This document shows, one piece after another, positions 35,695-41,461 of a DNA stretch of 54,163 nt. How positions within the stretch are numbered: position 1 is the stretch's first letter; each line of letters begins with the position of its first letter. The stretch is from a virus. The notes below the pieces were generated by a model. It was not told the origin of the DNA, searched no databases, and worked only from the letters and a program-made list of their open reading frames with translations. Where the stretch lies: positions 1 to 54,163 of the IMG/VR virus record IMGVR_UViG_3300021962_000139; one strand, written 5' to 3'. Made by a program: the position numbers and the translations under genes.

Positions 35695-36621
35695 TTAAAT
35701 TGAAAATTTAGATAGAATGTCGTCAATATCATTCTTCACTCTATCTCTTGTATAGTCTGAATCTCGTAACATATCAGTAGACACACCCTCTAATGCATCA
35801 TCTAATTGTTTCGCTACTGATCTAAGTTTCTGACTATGTTCGTTGTCTACATATCTAAAAGCCCCTATCGTGCGACACAAGTCTTTGGCTTTTTCGATGG
35901 TTGTATCATATATCTTTCGTTTCTTTGTTGTAGTCTCGCCGTCTTTGGTAGTAATCTCTTGCGTTCCACAGCAATGTGCGATACTCTCCATGACATCAAT
36001 GATTCTTTCTGTTTGTTGATGTAATACATTTTTAACTATCTCCCTTGCTTGTCTTTCATAAGTAATTTTTAAGTCAGATGCTAAGTCACTCGCTACCTGA
36101 CACCTAAAGTCCTGTTCGGGAACTTCTGATATGTACAATCTACACCCAAACTTTCTACGAACTTCAGCTACTTCAGGATAGTCCTCTCGGTTATACATAT
36201 CCCCCTGACTAAAAGCCATGTTTGATTTAATAGAATCATATTTATCACAGAACACATCTAGTAATCTATTAAACTCCCTCTCATGCTTGTCATACTCTGA
36301 TTTAAAAGTTTCTAAGCTGATGGTTGGCAGTAAGTCCTGGGCGTTGTTCCACCTGTATGTGCTACGCTTAAGCCAATTATAAATAGTCTGTCTATAATTC
36401 ACTAAGTCCTTGTGGTATGGGTTGTTAGATAATAGATTCTTAACAAACCGACCTGCATTAGGATCTGCTTTCTTTGATGTTGTTACCTCGCTTGAGATAA
36501 CTCGATCTTGTTTTGTTGCTGACCAAACATTCACATCAACTGATACCAACACTGCCGATGTTGCTAGTGATACGATATGACTTGGTTGTTGTAGCTTAAC
36601 TTCTTGTTCAAAGTTATACAT
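35695..36621 (-). CDS. 308-residue partner of the MoxR/VWA pair
   Basis: 308 residues, mostly helical, with a beta-rich N-terminus (HIVSLATSAVLVSVDVNVWS). Long charged helices follow, including FKSEYDKHEREFNRLLDVFC, and a Cys-Cys pair (IAHCCGTQEI). The size, helical character and position directly before a MoxR ATPase recall the DUF3150 proteins that accompany MoxR/VWA pairs in bacteria, but the match is by impression. It is the first gene of the cassette, behind a perfect sigma-70 promoter and a palindrome. Confidence 0.6.
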   Translation of the reverse strand: MYNFEQEVKLQQPSHIVSLATSAVLVSVDVNVWSATKQDRVISSEVTTSKKADPNAGRFVKNLLSNNPYHKDLVNYRQTIYNWLKRSTYRWNNAQDLLPTISLETFKSEYDKHEREFNRLLDVFCDKYDSIKSNMAFSQGDMYNREDYPEVAEVRRKFGCRLYISEVPEQDFRCQVASDLASDLKITYERQAREIVKNVLHQQTERIIDVMESIAHCCGTQEITTKDGETTTKKRKIYDTTIEKAKDLCRTIGAFRYVDNEHSQKLRSVAKQLDDALEGVSTDMLRDSDYTRDRVKNDIDDILSKFSI

Positions 36622-36643
36622 AATGTCTCTCCATGTAAAAAGA

Positions 36644-36662
36644 GCCTGACACGGTGTCAGGC
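36644..36662. promoter_or_regulatory. palindrome 5 upstream of the 308-residue gene
   Basis: GCCTGACACGGTGTCAGGC, eight-base arms. It lies between a predicted transcription start (about 36707) and the ATG at 36621, so in the leader RNA it would form a hairpin. Confidence 0.88.
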
Positions 36663-36713
36663 TCGTAAAATAAATTTAAATAAAAACTAAGGTAAATTTT
36701 CATTCTACTTATT

Positions 36714-36742
36714 ATTATACTACATCTTTACTAATATGTCAA
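36714..36742 (-). promoter_or_regulatory. perfect-consensus sigma-70 promoter for the MoxR/VWA cassette
   Basis: On the minus strand TTGACA (36737-36742) and TATAAT (36714-36719) are 17 bases apart: both hexamers and the spacing are the exact consensus. The spacer contains TTAGTAAA, shared with the promoter at 37784-37812. Expected start near 36707. Confidence 0.8.
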
Positions 36743-36783
36743 TAGAGATTCTAATTTACCATACCTGTTTATTTTTCTAATAA

Positions 36784-36954
36784 TTAATCCTCTCTTTGAG
36801 CGAACTGTTCAATGTCATTTATCAACTGTCTATCTTCTATATCAAAGTTAGACCCCCTGTCATAGCTATCCCTAGCCCATGATTCTTTCTCAGACTTAAT
36901 CTTGCGTCTGTTTGCTAATATAATTTTTATATCTTCTGAATTAGTTATACTCAT
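36784..36954 (-). CDS. 56-residue protein, unknown
   Basis: The ORF encodes MSITNSEDIKIILANRRKIK, then SEKESWARDSYDRGSNFDIE and DRQLINDIEQFAQRED. It is charged and probably helical. The start overlaps the stop of the upstream Cys-rich gene as ATGA, with a G-rich stretch nine bases before it. The TTGACA promoter of the next cistron lies just after its stop. No family is recognised. Confidence 0.6.
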   Translation of the reverse strand: MSITNSEDIKIILANRRKIKSEKESWARDSYDRGSNFDIEDRQLINDIEQFAQRED

Positions 36955-37151
36955 TTAATTAATCCCCCTTTGTTGTTGATGCCTTTCAAGTCATCGTAGT
37001 TTGTGAATAACATATAATTGCTCTTGTGCATTGGTGCTACACAATGCTTAACTTTCTCGGCTTGTCTTTCTCCACAGTCCAAACAAACCTTGAAACCTAG
37101 TTTTGCTCTATCGCTAGAGAATTCATTACCACATAGATTACAGGTAGTCAT
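36951..37151 (-). CDS. small zinc-ribbon protein
   Basis: 66 residues from the ATG at 37151, which overlaps the stop of the upstream membrane-protein gene (ATGA); a frame to 37226 is less likely. MTTCNLCGNEFSSDRAKLGF then KVCLDCGERQAEKVKHCV gives C-x2-C and C-x2-C zinc pairs. The tail HKSNYMLFTNYDDLKGINNK plus GG recurs in small proteins of marine phages. Function unknown. Confidence 0.7.
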   Translation of the reverse strand: MTTCNLCGNEFSSDRAKLGFKVCLDCGERQAEKVKHCVAPMHKSNYMLFTNYDDLKGINNKGGLIK

Positions 37152-37351
37152 AGTCCAATCCTCACTTGATACATCGCCCATATAATAAGAACAGTCAACA
37201 CGCCCATGAGATATGCCATAGCACATGACATGATCATATCAATCTTACGTTGTTTACGATCTTGTATTTGGAACTCAGGTAACATGCGATGATACCTTAA
37301 ACTGTCTTCCCAATACCTTTGTATTGAATCTTCACTTAGTTTCTTATTCAT
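37148..37351 (-). CDS. single-pass membrane protein
   Basis: 67 residues. A charged N-terminal half (MNKKLSEDSIQRYWEDSLRY, QIQDRKQRK) is followed by one membrane helix, IMSCAMAYLMGVLTVLIIWA (about residues 40-60), and a short tail. It may be a small inner-membrane protein of the host-takeover set. A palindrome lies 25-40 bases upstream. Confidence 0.65.
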   Translation of the reverse strand: MNKKLSEDSIQRYWEDSLRYHRMLPEFQIQDRKQRKIDMIMSCAMAYLMGVLTVLIIWAMYQVRIGL

Positions 37352-37375
37352 AACTATCTCCTAATATAATAATAA

Positions 37376-37391
37376 CTGACACCCTGTCAGG
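37376..37391. promoter_or_regulatory. palindrome 6 upstream of the membrane-protein gene
   Basis: CTGACACCCTGTCAGG, arms of six to seven bases. It lies in the 41-base gap between the 102-residue gene and the membrane-protein gene. Confidence 0.83.
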
Positions 37392-37392
37392 T

Positions 37393-37701
37393 TTAAATAC
37401 CATTAAGCTCATTGTTGTACACATAATCTTTATTGCCCTTTGCAAAGCGAACTAATGTATATTGCCTACCTCCACGCATACGCATCGCATCGCCTGTTAC
37501 ACCTAAATATTTACCATAAACTCTAACTAAAGAGCCTTGTAAATATTTAGTCGCATTGACTATCGCATAGAATATACTGTCATCACGGCTCAACGATGTA
37601 TCACATCTTCTAAAATGTTTATACAAAGTAATGAACTGTGATGCCAAGCCAAGTTTCTTAGCGTTCGCATATTCGCTACTAAATAAATAGTGTAAATCCA
37701 A
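37393..37701 (-). CDS. unknown 102-residue early protein
   Basis: 102 residues starting MDLHYLFSSEYANAKKLGLA. The N-terminal half is helical, with HFRRCDTSLSRDDSIFYAIV; the C-terminal half (VRVYGKYLGVTGDAMRMRGG, RQYTLVRFAKG) looks like a small beta barrel. It is the first gene of the long minus-strand early block: a TTGATT/TATAAT promoter and a palindrome lie directly upstream. No family is recognised. Confidence 0.65.
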   Translation of the reverse strand: MDLHYLFSSEYANAKKLGLASQFITLYKHFRRCDTSLSRDDSIFYAIVNATKYLQGSLVRVYGKYLGVTGDAMRMRGGRQYTLVRFAKGNKDYVYNNELNGI

Positions 37702-37717
37702 AGTTTAACTCCTCAAA

Positions 37718-37734
37718 CCTGACACCCTGTCAGG
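37718..37734. promoter_or_regulatory. palindrome 7 upstream of the 102-residue gene
   Basis: CCTGACACCCTGTCAGG with perfect arms, 17-33 bases upstream of the ATG and about 45-60 bases downstream of the predicted transcription start. Confidence 0.85.
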
Positions 37735-37783
37735 ACAAAAAAATAAAAAATTGAAAGATGTAATTCGCTTCTCTCATTATATT

Positions 37784-37812
37784 ATTATACCACAAGTTTA
37801 CTAACAAATCAA
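37784..37812 (-). promoter_or_regulatory. sigma-70 promoter for the early block
   Basis: Minus strand: TTGATT (37807-37812), 17-base spacer, TATAAT (37784-37789); a second TATAAT-like hexamer follows. Like the promoter at 36714 it has TTAGTAAA seven bases before the -10. Expected start near 37777. Confidence 0.75.
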
Positions 37813-38181
37813 GGGCTTTTCAAATTTTGTGGGGTACTAAATATATCGTTTTTTACAAATTGGGGTATAGTGTTTCTAGTATGCGTAGCGTTGAGACTTT
37901 GTTCATGTAATGTTTTCTTAGATGATGGGTGTTGTATTCGACTGGGTTTTTGTTCCGTTCCAAGCTAAGTTTACTAATGGAACAAGTGAGCTTTGTGTAA
38001 ATCTTGTTCCAAATAACTTTACTAATTTAAGGTGTTTTCTCTGTAAGTGCTTGATTTTATTCATGTTCCACGAAATATGACCCTGTAACTTTACTAATGG
38101 AACGGAACAAGAGGATAGGCAATGAGCTAAGTTGTTGTTTTTATTATATATAATATTATATAGTTATAGTTAAATTAGTGT

Positions 38182-38198
38182 TTTGTTCCAATGTTCCA
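38182..38198. repeat. 17-bp inverted repeat, left arm
   Basis: TTTGTTCCAATGTTCCA. The exact reverse complement is at 38304-38320, 105 bases away. Each arm contains two TGTTCC words eight bases apart. Confidence 0.85.
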
Positions 38199-38303
38199 GT
38201 GGTTTTGTAGGACGATGGGGGAATGTAAAGTTAGGTTGCACTGCAAAAACAAGGCGAACGATGCCTAAAACTTTACTAACCAGCATATCCTGTTAAAAAT
38301 AGT

Positions 38304-38320
38304 TGGAACATTGGAACAAA
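38304..38320. repeat. 17-bp inverted repeat, right arm
   Basis: TGGAACATTGGAACAAA, exact reverse complement of 38182-38198. The 105-base interval between the arms holds one TTTACTAA word and no ORF. Confidence 0.85.
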
Positions 38321-38407
38321 CCTAGTTAAGTCGTTGATATACAAAGTAAAATCTTGTTCCAGACTACGTCATCAAGTTGGAACAAAGTAAATCTCGTTGG
38401 AACAAAG

Positions 38408-38424
38408 CCTGACAGGGTGTCAGG
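38408..38424. promoter_or_regulatory. 17-bp palindrome 8
   Basis: CCTGACAGGGTGTCAGG, with G and C extending the arms to eight bases. It lies in the non-coding region, 36 bases before a GGAACTGGTTTCA repeat. Confidence 0.85.
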
Positions 38425-38460
38425 CATGATAATTCTTGGTGATGCCACGCTCGCTCGCTC

Positions 38461-38473
38461 GGAACTGGTTTCA
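38461..38473. repeat. direct repeat GGAACTGGTTTCA, copy 1
   Basis: Thirteen-base word repeated exactly at 38590-38602. Each copy follows a 17-bp palindrome by about 37 bases and a GC-rich stretch, so the two blocks look like a duplicated unit. Confidence 0.75.
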
Positions 38474-38534
38474 GAATAGTTGAAATACGGTTATAATATT
38501 TGTGTCAGCTATGATAATCATAGTAGAAACTAAA

Positions 38535-38551
38535 CCTGACAGGGTGTCAGG
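38535..38551. promoter_or_regulatory. 17-bp palindrome 9
   Basis: CCTGACAGGGTGTCAGG, perfect arms with A and T outside. It starts 127 bases after palindrome 8, within the second block of the duplicated unit. Confidence 0.85.
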
Positions 38552-38589
38552 TCGTCCTCGCAACGTGAGGCGCTCGCACGCGCGCGGGG

Positions 38590-38602
38590 GGAACTGGTTT
38601 CA
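38590..38602. repeat. direct repeat GGAACTGGTTTCA, copy 2
   Basis: Exact copy of 38461-38473, 129 bases further on. It follows a very GC-rich stretch (about 38552-38590), unlike the AT-rich surroundings. Confidence 0.75.
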
Positions 38603-38632
38603 AAAGGGGAAGCATACTAGAAAATTCAGGGC

Positions 38633-38670
38633 AAAAAAAAGCCCCACACGGCTTTTGACCATGTGGGGCT
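38633..38670 (-). terminator. intrinsic terminator after the 260-residue gene
   Basis: On the minus strand a 12-base stem (AGCCCCACATGG with its partner, one mismatch) and seven-base loop are followed by eight U residues (A33-A40 on the plus strand). It starts ten bases after the stop codon. It isolates the gene from the downstream control region. Confidence 0.93.
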
Positions 38671-38679
38671 AGGGATAGC

Positions 38680-39462
38680 TTACTTCAATGATGCGATTGC
38701 TTTAGTTAGAATCTCATCACACTTACTGACAGCGTCAGACCAGATTTTCTGTTGCTTAGCGGAGGGTAACTTCTCAACTAAGTTTTTCTGAGATTTGACC
38801 CAATTAAGAGATTTGGTTTCAATCTCATCAACAGGATCAACTTCCTCATTGATCAAGCCGTAAGTACTTGCAAGGTACTTAACGATGCGGCCCTTGATTC
38901 GGCTAACATTTTGATCAATGGTATTTTTACAAGTAGTCCTTGTATCATTCGCAAGTTTCTTAAATGATATACCATAAGAACCCATTGGATTGGATGTAGT
39001 ACCATCCTTTTTTATGGCATAGCTTAGAGCCTGCCAATTTTGGGTAAGGATATAACTCATTCCAAACGATTTAATATCATCAGGATTAAAATCAATTCCT
39101 TGCTTATGGGCGGATACTTCCGCAACATCTGGATCAACATATTCAGATCCGTTGTCGTACATCCTGACAACTTTATCCTTGTATGCTTCACCAGCTAAAA
39201 CGCCCTCAGTTACTCCGCTTGTGATAGCTTCGGTAACTTCATCAGGGGCATTTTGCCATGCGTCCGCAACTTCATCCCGATATTCTTCCATCGTTTTTCC
39301 CTCGGGTGATCTAGCCTTGATTAGCTTAGAGCTAATGAATTGCTCGATCACTTTCGCGATTGCTTCCGCTTTTGCGATTGCTTCGGTTGATGAAATAACG
39401 AACCCTTTACTATCTGATTTAAGCGTTGATAGCACCGCTTGATTTAGCGTTGTATTTTCCAT
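38680..39462 (-). CDS. orphan 260-residue protein in its own transcription unit
   Basis: 260 residues, soluble and helical. The N-terminal part is Ala/Ile-rich (STEAIAKAEAIAKVIEQFIS), then EEYRDEVADAWQNAPDEVTE, a middle domain with GIDFNPDDIKSFGMSYILTQ, and a C-terminus with KNTIDQNVSRIKGRIVKYLA. I recognise no family. Codons are more GC-rich than in nearby genes (GCG, TCC, GCC). It has a strong terminator and a palindrome 122 bases upstream, so it is expressed alone. A regulatory, DNA-binding or anti-defence role are all possible. Confidence 0.75.
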   Translation of the reverse strand: MENTTLNQAVLSTLKSDSKGFVISSTEAIAKAEAIAKVIEQFISSKLIKARSPEGKTMEEYRDEVADAWQNAPDEVTEAITSGVTEGVLAGEAYKDKVVRMYDNGSEYVDPDVAEVSAHKQGIDFNPDDIKSFGMSYILTQNWQALSYAIKKDGTTSNPMGSYGISFKKLANDTRTTCKNTIDQNVSRIKGRIVKYLASTYGLINEEVDPVDEIETKSLNWVKSQKNLVEKLPSAKQQKIWSDAVSKCDEILTKAIASLK

Positions 39463-39583
39463 CGCTAATACTCCTATAAAATATGTTGTCCATGATTAAC
39501 CCTGTGTCAATCAATCGCAACATGGTGTAATTATGTATTAAATGACAGACAAAAGCCAAAAATAGTAAACTTATTTTTACTAA

Positions 39584-39600
39584 CCTGACATAGTGTCAGG
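39584..39600. promoter_or_regulatory. 17-bp palindrome 10
   Basis: CCTGACATAGTGTCAGG, perfect arms with a divergent centre. It directly abuts a TTTACTAA word (39576-39583) and lies upstream of the 260-residue gene. Confidence 0.85.
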
Positions 39601-39620
39601 TTTCGCGTGGTATAAATAAG

Positions 39621-39644
39621 CCCCTACCCTATACCCACCAACCC
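39621..39644 (-). promoter_or_regulatory. G-quadruplex motif on the minus strand
   Basis: The plus strand has four C-runs (CCCC, CCC, CCC, CCC) separated by TA, TATA and ACCAA. The minus strand therefore fits G3+ N1-7 repeated four times, the standard quadruplex pattern. It lies about 20 bases beyond palindrome 10. Confidence 0.7.
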
Positions 39645-39791
39645 AAAACAAAATGGGACTCCGACAGCGTGCTTACGCACTAAGACTTGCATGAATTACT
39701 AGAACAAAATTGAAAACCGCAGACCCCCACCCCCTCTATATAGGAACACCCCCCGTCACTTAAATAAAAGGATGGTTATGTAAAAAATATA

Positions 39792-39819
39792 TTGCACAAT
39801 TTAATAAAAGGCATATAAT
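39792..39819 (+). promoter_or_regulatory. sigma-70 promoter for a predicted small RNA
   Basis: TTGCAC (39792-39797), 16-base spacer, TATAAT (39814-39819). No protein gene follows before the terminator at 39891. Confidence 0.7.
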
Positions 39820-39826
39820 ATTAATC

Positions 39827-39918
39827 AAGGTATAGATGATCTTCCTTTCATAATTTCTCATCTTTCCTTGTAGTAATTAACTTCCTCATGCCCCGGTAAC
39901 TCTCTGCCGGGGTTTTTT
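39827..39918 (+). ncRNA. predicted small RNA of about 90 nt
   Basis: The interval runs from the expected start of the promoter at 39792-39819 to the end of the T-run of an intrinsic terminator. It has no ORF with a start and ribosome site. The transcript would be pyrimidine-rich (CTTCCTTTC, TCTTTCCTTG) and end in a strong GC hairpin, the usual form of a bacterial small RNA. Both boundaries are predicted from sequence only. Its orientation is opposite to the genes on both sides. Confidence 0.55.
39891..39918 (+). terminator. intrinsic terminator of the predicted small RNA
   Basis: CCCCGG and CCGGGG form the stem around a ten-base loop, followed by TTTTTT. The T-run is on the plus strand only, so it does not serve the minus-strand gene at 40083. 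Confidence 0.88.
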
Positions 39919-39935
39919 ATTTATATGGGTATAAT

Positions 39936-39963
39936 GTTTAACGTTTAACGTTAAGCGTTAAAT
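39936..39963. repeat. TTTAACG repeat block
   Basis: Two direct copies of TTTAACG are followed by TTAAGCGTTAAA, giving nested dyads such as AACG-TTAAG-CGTT. The block looks like a regulator binding site downstream of the small-RNA terminator. Confidence 0.55.
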
Positions 39964-40082
39964 AAGACTGATTCTCATTTCTGCAAAGAAAAACAAAACT
40001 CGATACAATTCGGGTATGAACTTAGATGACTTATTTCACTATATATTATTTGCCTTTATGGCTTGGATGCAGGTATACTTCT

Positions 40083-40427
40083 TTATAATTCTTTAGGGTC
40101 AAACCCGTATAAGGAGGCTATATGTCTGATGATGGCTTTGAAACGTTTGTTCTCATGGTCATGGTATTCTTGTTCTTTTACTTTGTAACAGTATAGGTGT
40201 GCCATTTCATGAAGTAGTGTTTTGCAGATGGTATCGAAGTGAGCATTGCGAGCGCTACTAATATAGATCGTATTTTCTTCGGGAGCAAACTCACCCATAA
40301 TATCTTTTCGTCTTGTGACTTTTAATTTTATTTGATGAGCTTCTGGCATATTGAGTTTATCAAAAGGTTCCATACGACAGAAAGTCTTATATAAGAGTTT
40401 GAGGTTTGCGTCGGTTAATAGAGTCAT
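40083..40427 (-). CDS. SprT-like zinc metalloprotein
   Basis: 114 residues. ICKTLLHEMAHLYCYKVKEQ places HEMAH at 73-77, and EYHDHENKRFKAIIRHIASL supplies a third His as in SprT/Spartan-type domains. There is no extra zinc ribbon. SprT proteins are metalloproteases or metal-binding factors acting on DNA-bound proteins. Its start overlaps the carbamoyltransferase stop (ATGA), so both are expressed together. Confidence 0.8.
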   Translation of the reverse strand: MTLLTDANLKLLYKTFCRMEPFDKLNMPEAHQIKLKVTRRKDIMGEFAPEENTIYISSARNAHFDTICKTLLHEMAHLYCYKVKEQEYHDHENKRFKAIIRHIASLYGFDPKEL

Positions 40428-41461
40428 TTTTTGTAAACCAATCCATTTAACAAGTCTCTATAGTACAAAGCAGCACCCATTGCAGTACCAGCATCATGTG
40501 CTATAGGATCTATAAATATATTTAAATCAGGATTATCTTTTATATAAGCAGGGTTATTAATTTTATTCATAAAATACCCTCCAGACAAAACAATATTTTT
40601 ACATCCAGTTTTTTCTACTGCTTTGCGAATTAATTTATTAGTATGCTCTTTGGTTTCATAATGTAATTTTTTAGCAACACAAGCTTTATCTTTATCTTTT
40701 GTTTTTAAACCTATTTTATCACATTGATTTGCGTCTATACTCATGACTGAATAACCGTGTAGTCCTGTGCTCCATGAAGTGGACGTAAAATTTGTTGAGC
40801 TTTGCATAGCTAAATCACTTAGTTTACCAGAGTCAAAACCACTTGAACCTATTTTTAAGGCGACCACCATATTTGCAAATAACATACCAGGGCTAACAGC
40901 ATTAGATATTAAATAGTCAGTACCAATATTATTTGTTGAAAATTGAGTATATTTATCTTCGCTATTTTTAAAAGAGTTACTATAATGTTTATATACTGCA
41001 GACCCGCCATTATTATCAAGTTTGTAAATAGATTCTATTTCTCTATAGTTTGGATTATTACCCATATAAGTTCCAAAACCATCAGATACTAATGCGGCGC
41101 ATTCTTCAAAGTTTGATAAGTGTTTAGCTCTAATAGCATGATATAAATGATGGTGGTCAGGAAACCACTTAACCTCTTTTACTTCACATCCCTTTTTTAT
41201 TTGCTCTAAAATAAGTTTATAGCAATCTATATCTAAACTATCTGGGACAGCTCGAACAGAACCAAAGACAATATGGTCTATAGATTGTTTACCTATAACA
41301 TCAAACAGCTCTGATAAAATGGGTTGCATGTTCCAATTTGACTTATGAAAAGATTCTAAATATTTATTAAGTAATTCACCGAAGTAAATAATGTCTTTGT
41401 TTTTATTTATTAAACAAACTGATGGATTGTGAGAAGTATTAACTCCTAGTATATATGACAT
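40424..41461 (-). CDS. short carbamoyltransferase (NodU/TobZ family)
   Basis: 345 residues. The N-terminal ILGVNTSHNPSVCLI, HHLYHA (104-109, the conserved HHxxHA), VSDGFGTYMGN, SGGYFMNKINN and FIDPIAHDAGTAMGAALYY are hallmarks of the Kae1-like carbamoyltransferase domain. Full family members have about 550-600 residues; the second, carbamoyl-phosphate-handling domain is missing or strongly shortened. Phage relatives carbamoylate modified DNA bases or sugars. Whether the short form is active, or needs a host partner, cannot be seen. It is followed by the SprT-like gene. Confidence 0.85.
   Translation of the reverse strand: MSYILGVNTSHNPSVCLINKNKDIIYFGELLNKYLESFHKSNWNMQPILSELFDVIGKQSIDHIVFGSVRAVPDSLDIDCYKLILEQIKKGCEVKEVKWFPDHHHLYHAIRAKHLSNFEECAALVSDGFGTYMGNNPNYREIESIYKLDNNGGSAVYKHYSNSFKNSEDKYTQFSTNNIGTDYLISNAVSPGMLFANMVVALKIGSSGFDSGKLSDLAMQSSTNFTSTSWSTGLHGYSVMSIDANQCDKIGLKTKDKDKACVAKKLHYETKEHTNKLIRKAVEKTGCKNIVLSGGYFMNKINNPAYIKDNPDLNIFIDPIAHDAGTAMGAALYYRDLLNGLVYKK

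Larger units (their letters stand above)
37951..38404. repeat. cluster of TGTTCC/GGAACA words (iteron-like)
   Basis: Copies start at 37951, 37979, 38005, 38064, 38104, 38184, 38192, 38305, 38313, 38355, 38379 and 38399, with a near-copy at 38099. Most extend to TTGTTCCA or TGGAACAA. Two carry the longer word TTTACTAATGGAAC (37970, 38090). Orientation is mixed. Confidence 0.75.
37735..38632. other. long non-coding control region, candidate origin of replication
   Basis: No convincing gene lies between the 102-residue gene and the terminator of the 260-residue gene. The region holds 13 TGTTCC/GGAACA words between 37951 and 38404, a perfect 17-bp inverted repeat, four TTTACTAA words at 37970, 38018, 38090 and 38272 (a fifth, at 37797, is inside the promoter), an AT-rich run at about 38131-38180 that could melt, two palindromes of the 17-bp family, and two GC-rich blocks each followed by GGAACTGGTTTCA. 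Iteron-like repeats next to an AT-rich stretch are typical of origins; a dense regulatory region is the alternative. Confidence 0.5.
39463..40082. other. second long non-coding region with regulatory elements
   Basis: No solid gene in 620 bases. From left to right it holds palindrome 10, a C-rich G-quadruplex motif, a small GTGC-TTAC-GCAC hairpin, another C-rich run (about 39723-39754), a plus-strand promoter with a predicted small RNA and terminator, and a TTTAACG repeat block. A leader for the 260-residue gene occupies the left end. Confidence 0.6.

Noticed and set aside
29696-39600. CRISPR array or transposon ends made of the 17-bp palindromes
   Set aside because: Copies are spaced from 100 bases to several kilobases, sit in promoter or leader positions, have no spacers of constant length and no transposase nearby.
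40016-40096. Plus-strand 26-codon ORF MNLDDLFHYILFAFMAWMQV, hydrophobic
   Set aside because: No ribosome site, and its end overlaps the convergent SprT-like gene; could be a membrane peptide but support is too weak.
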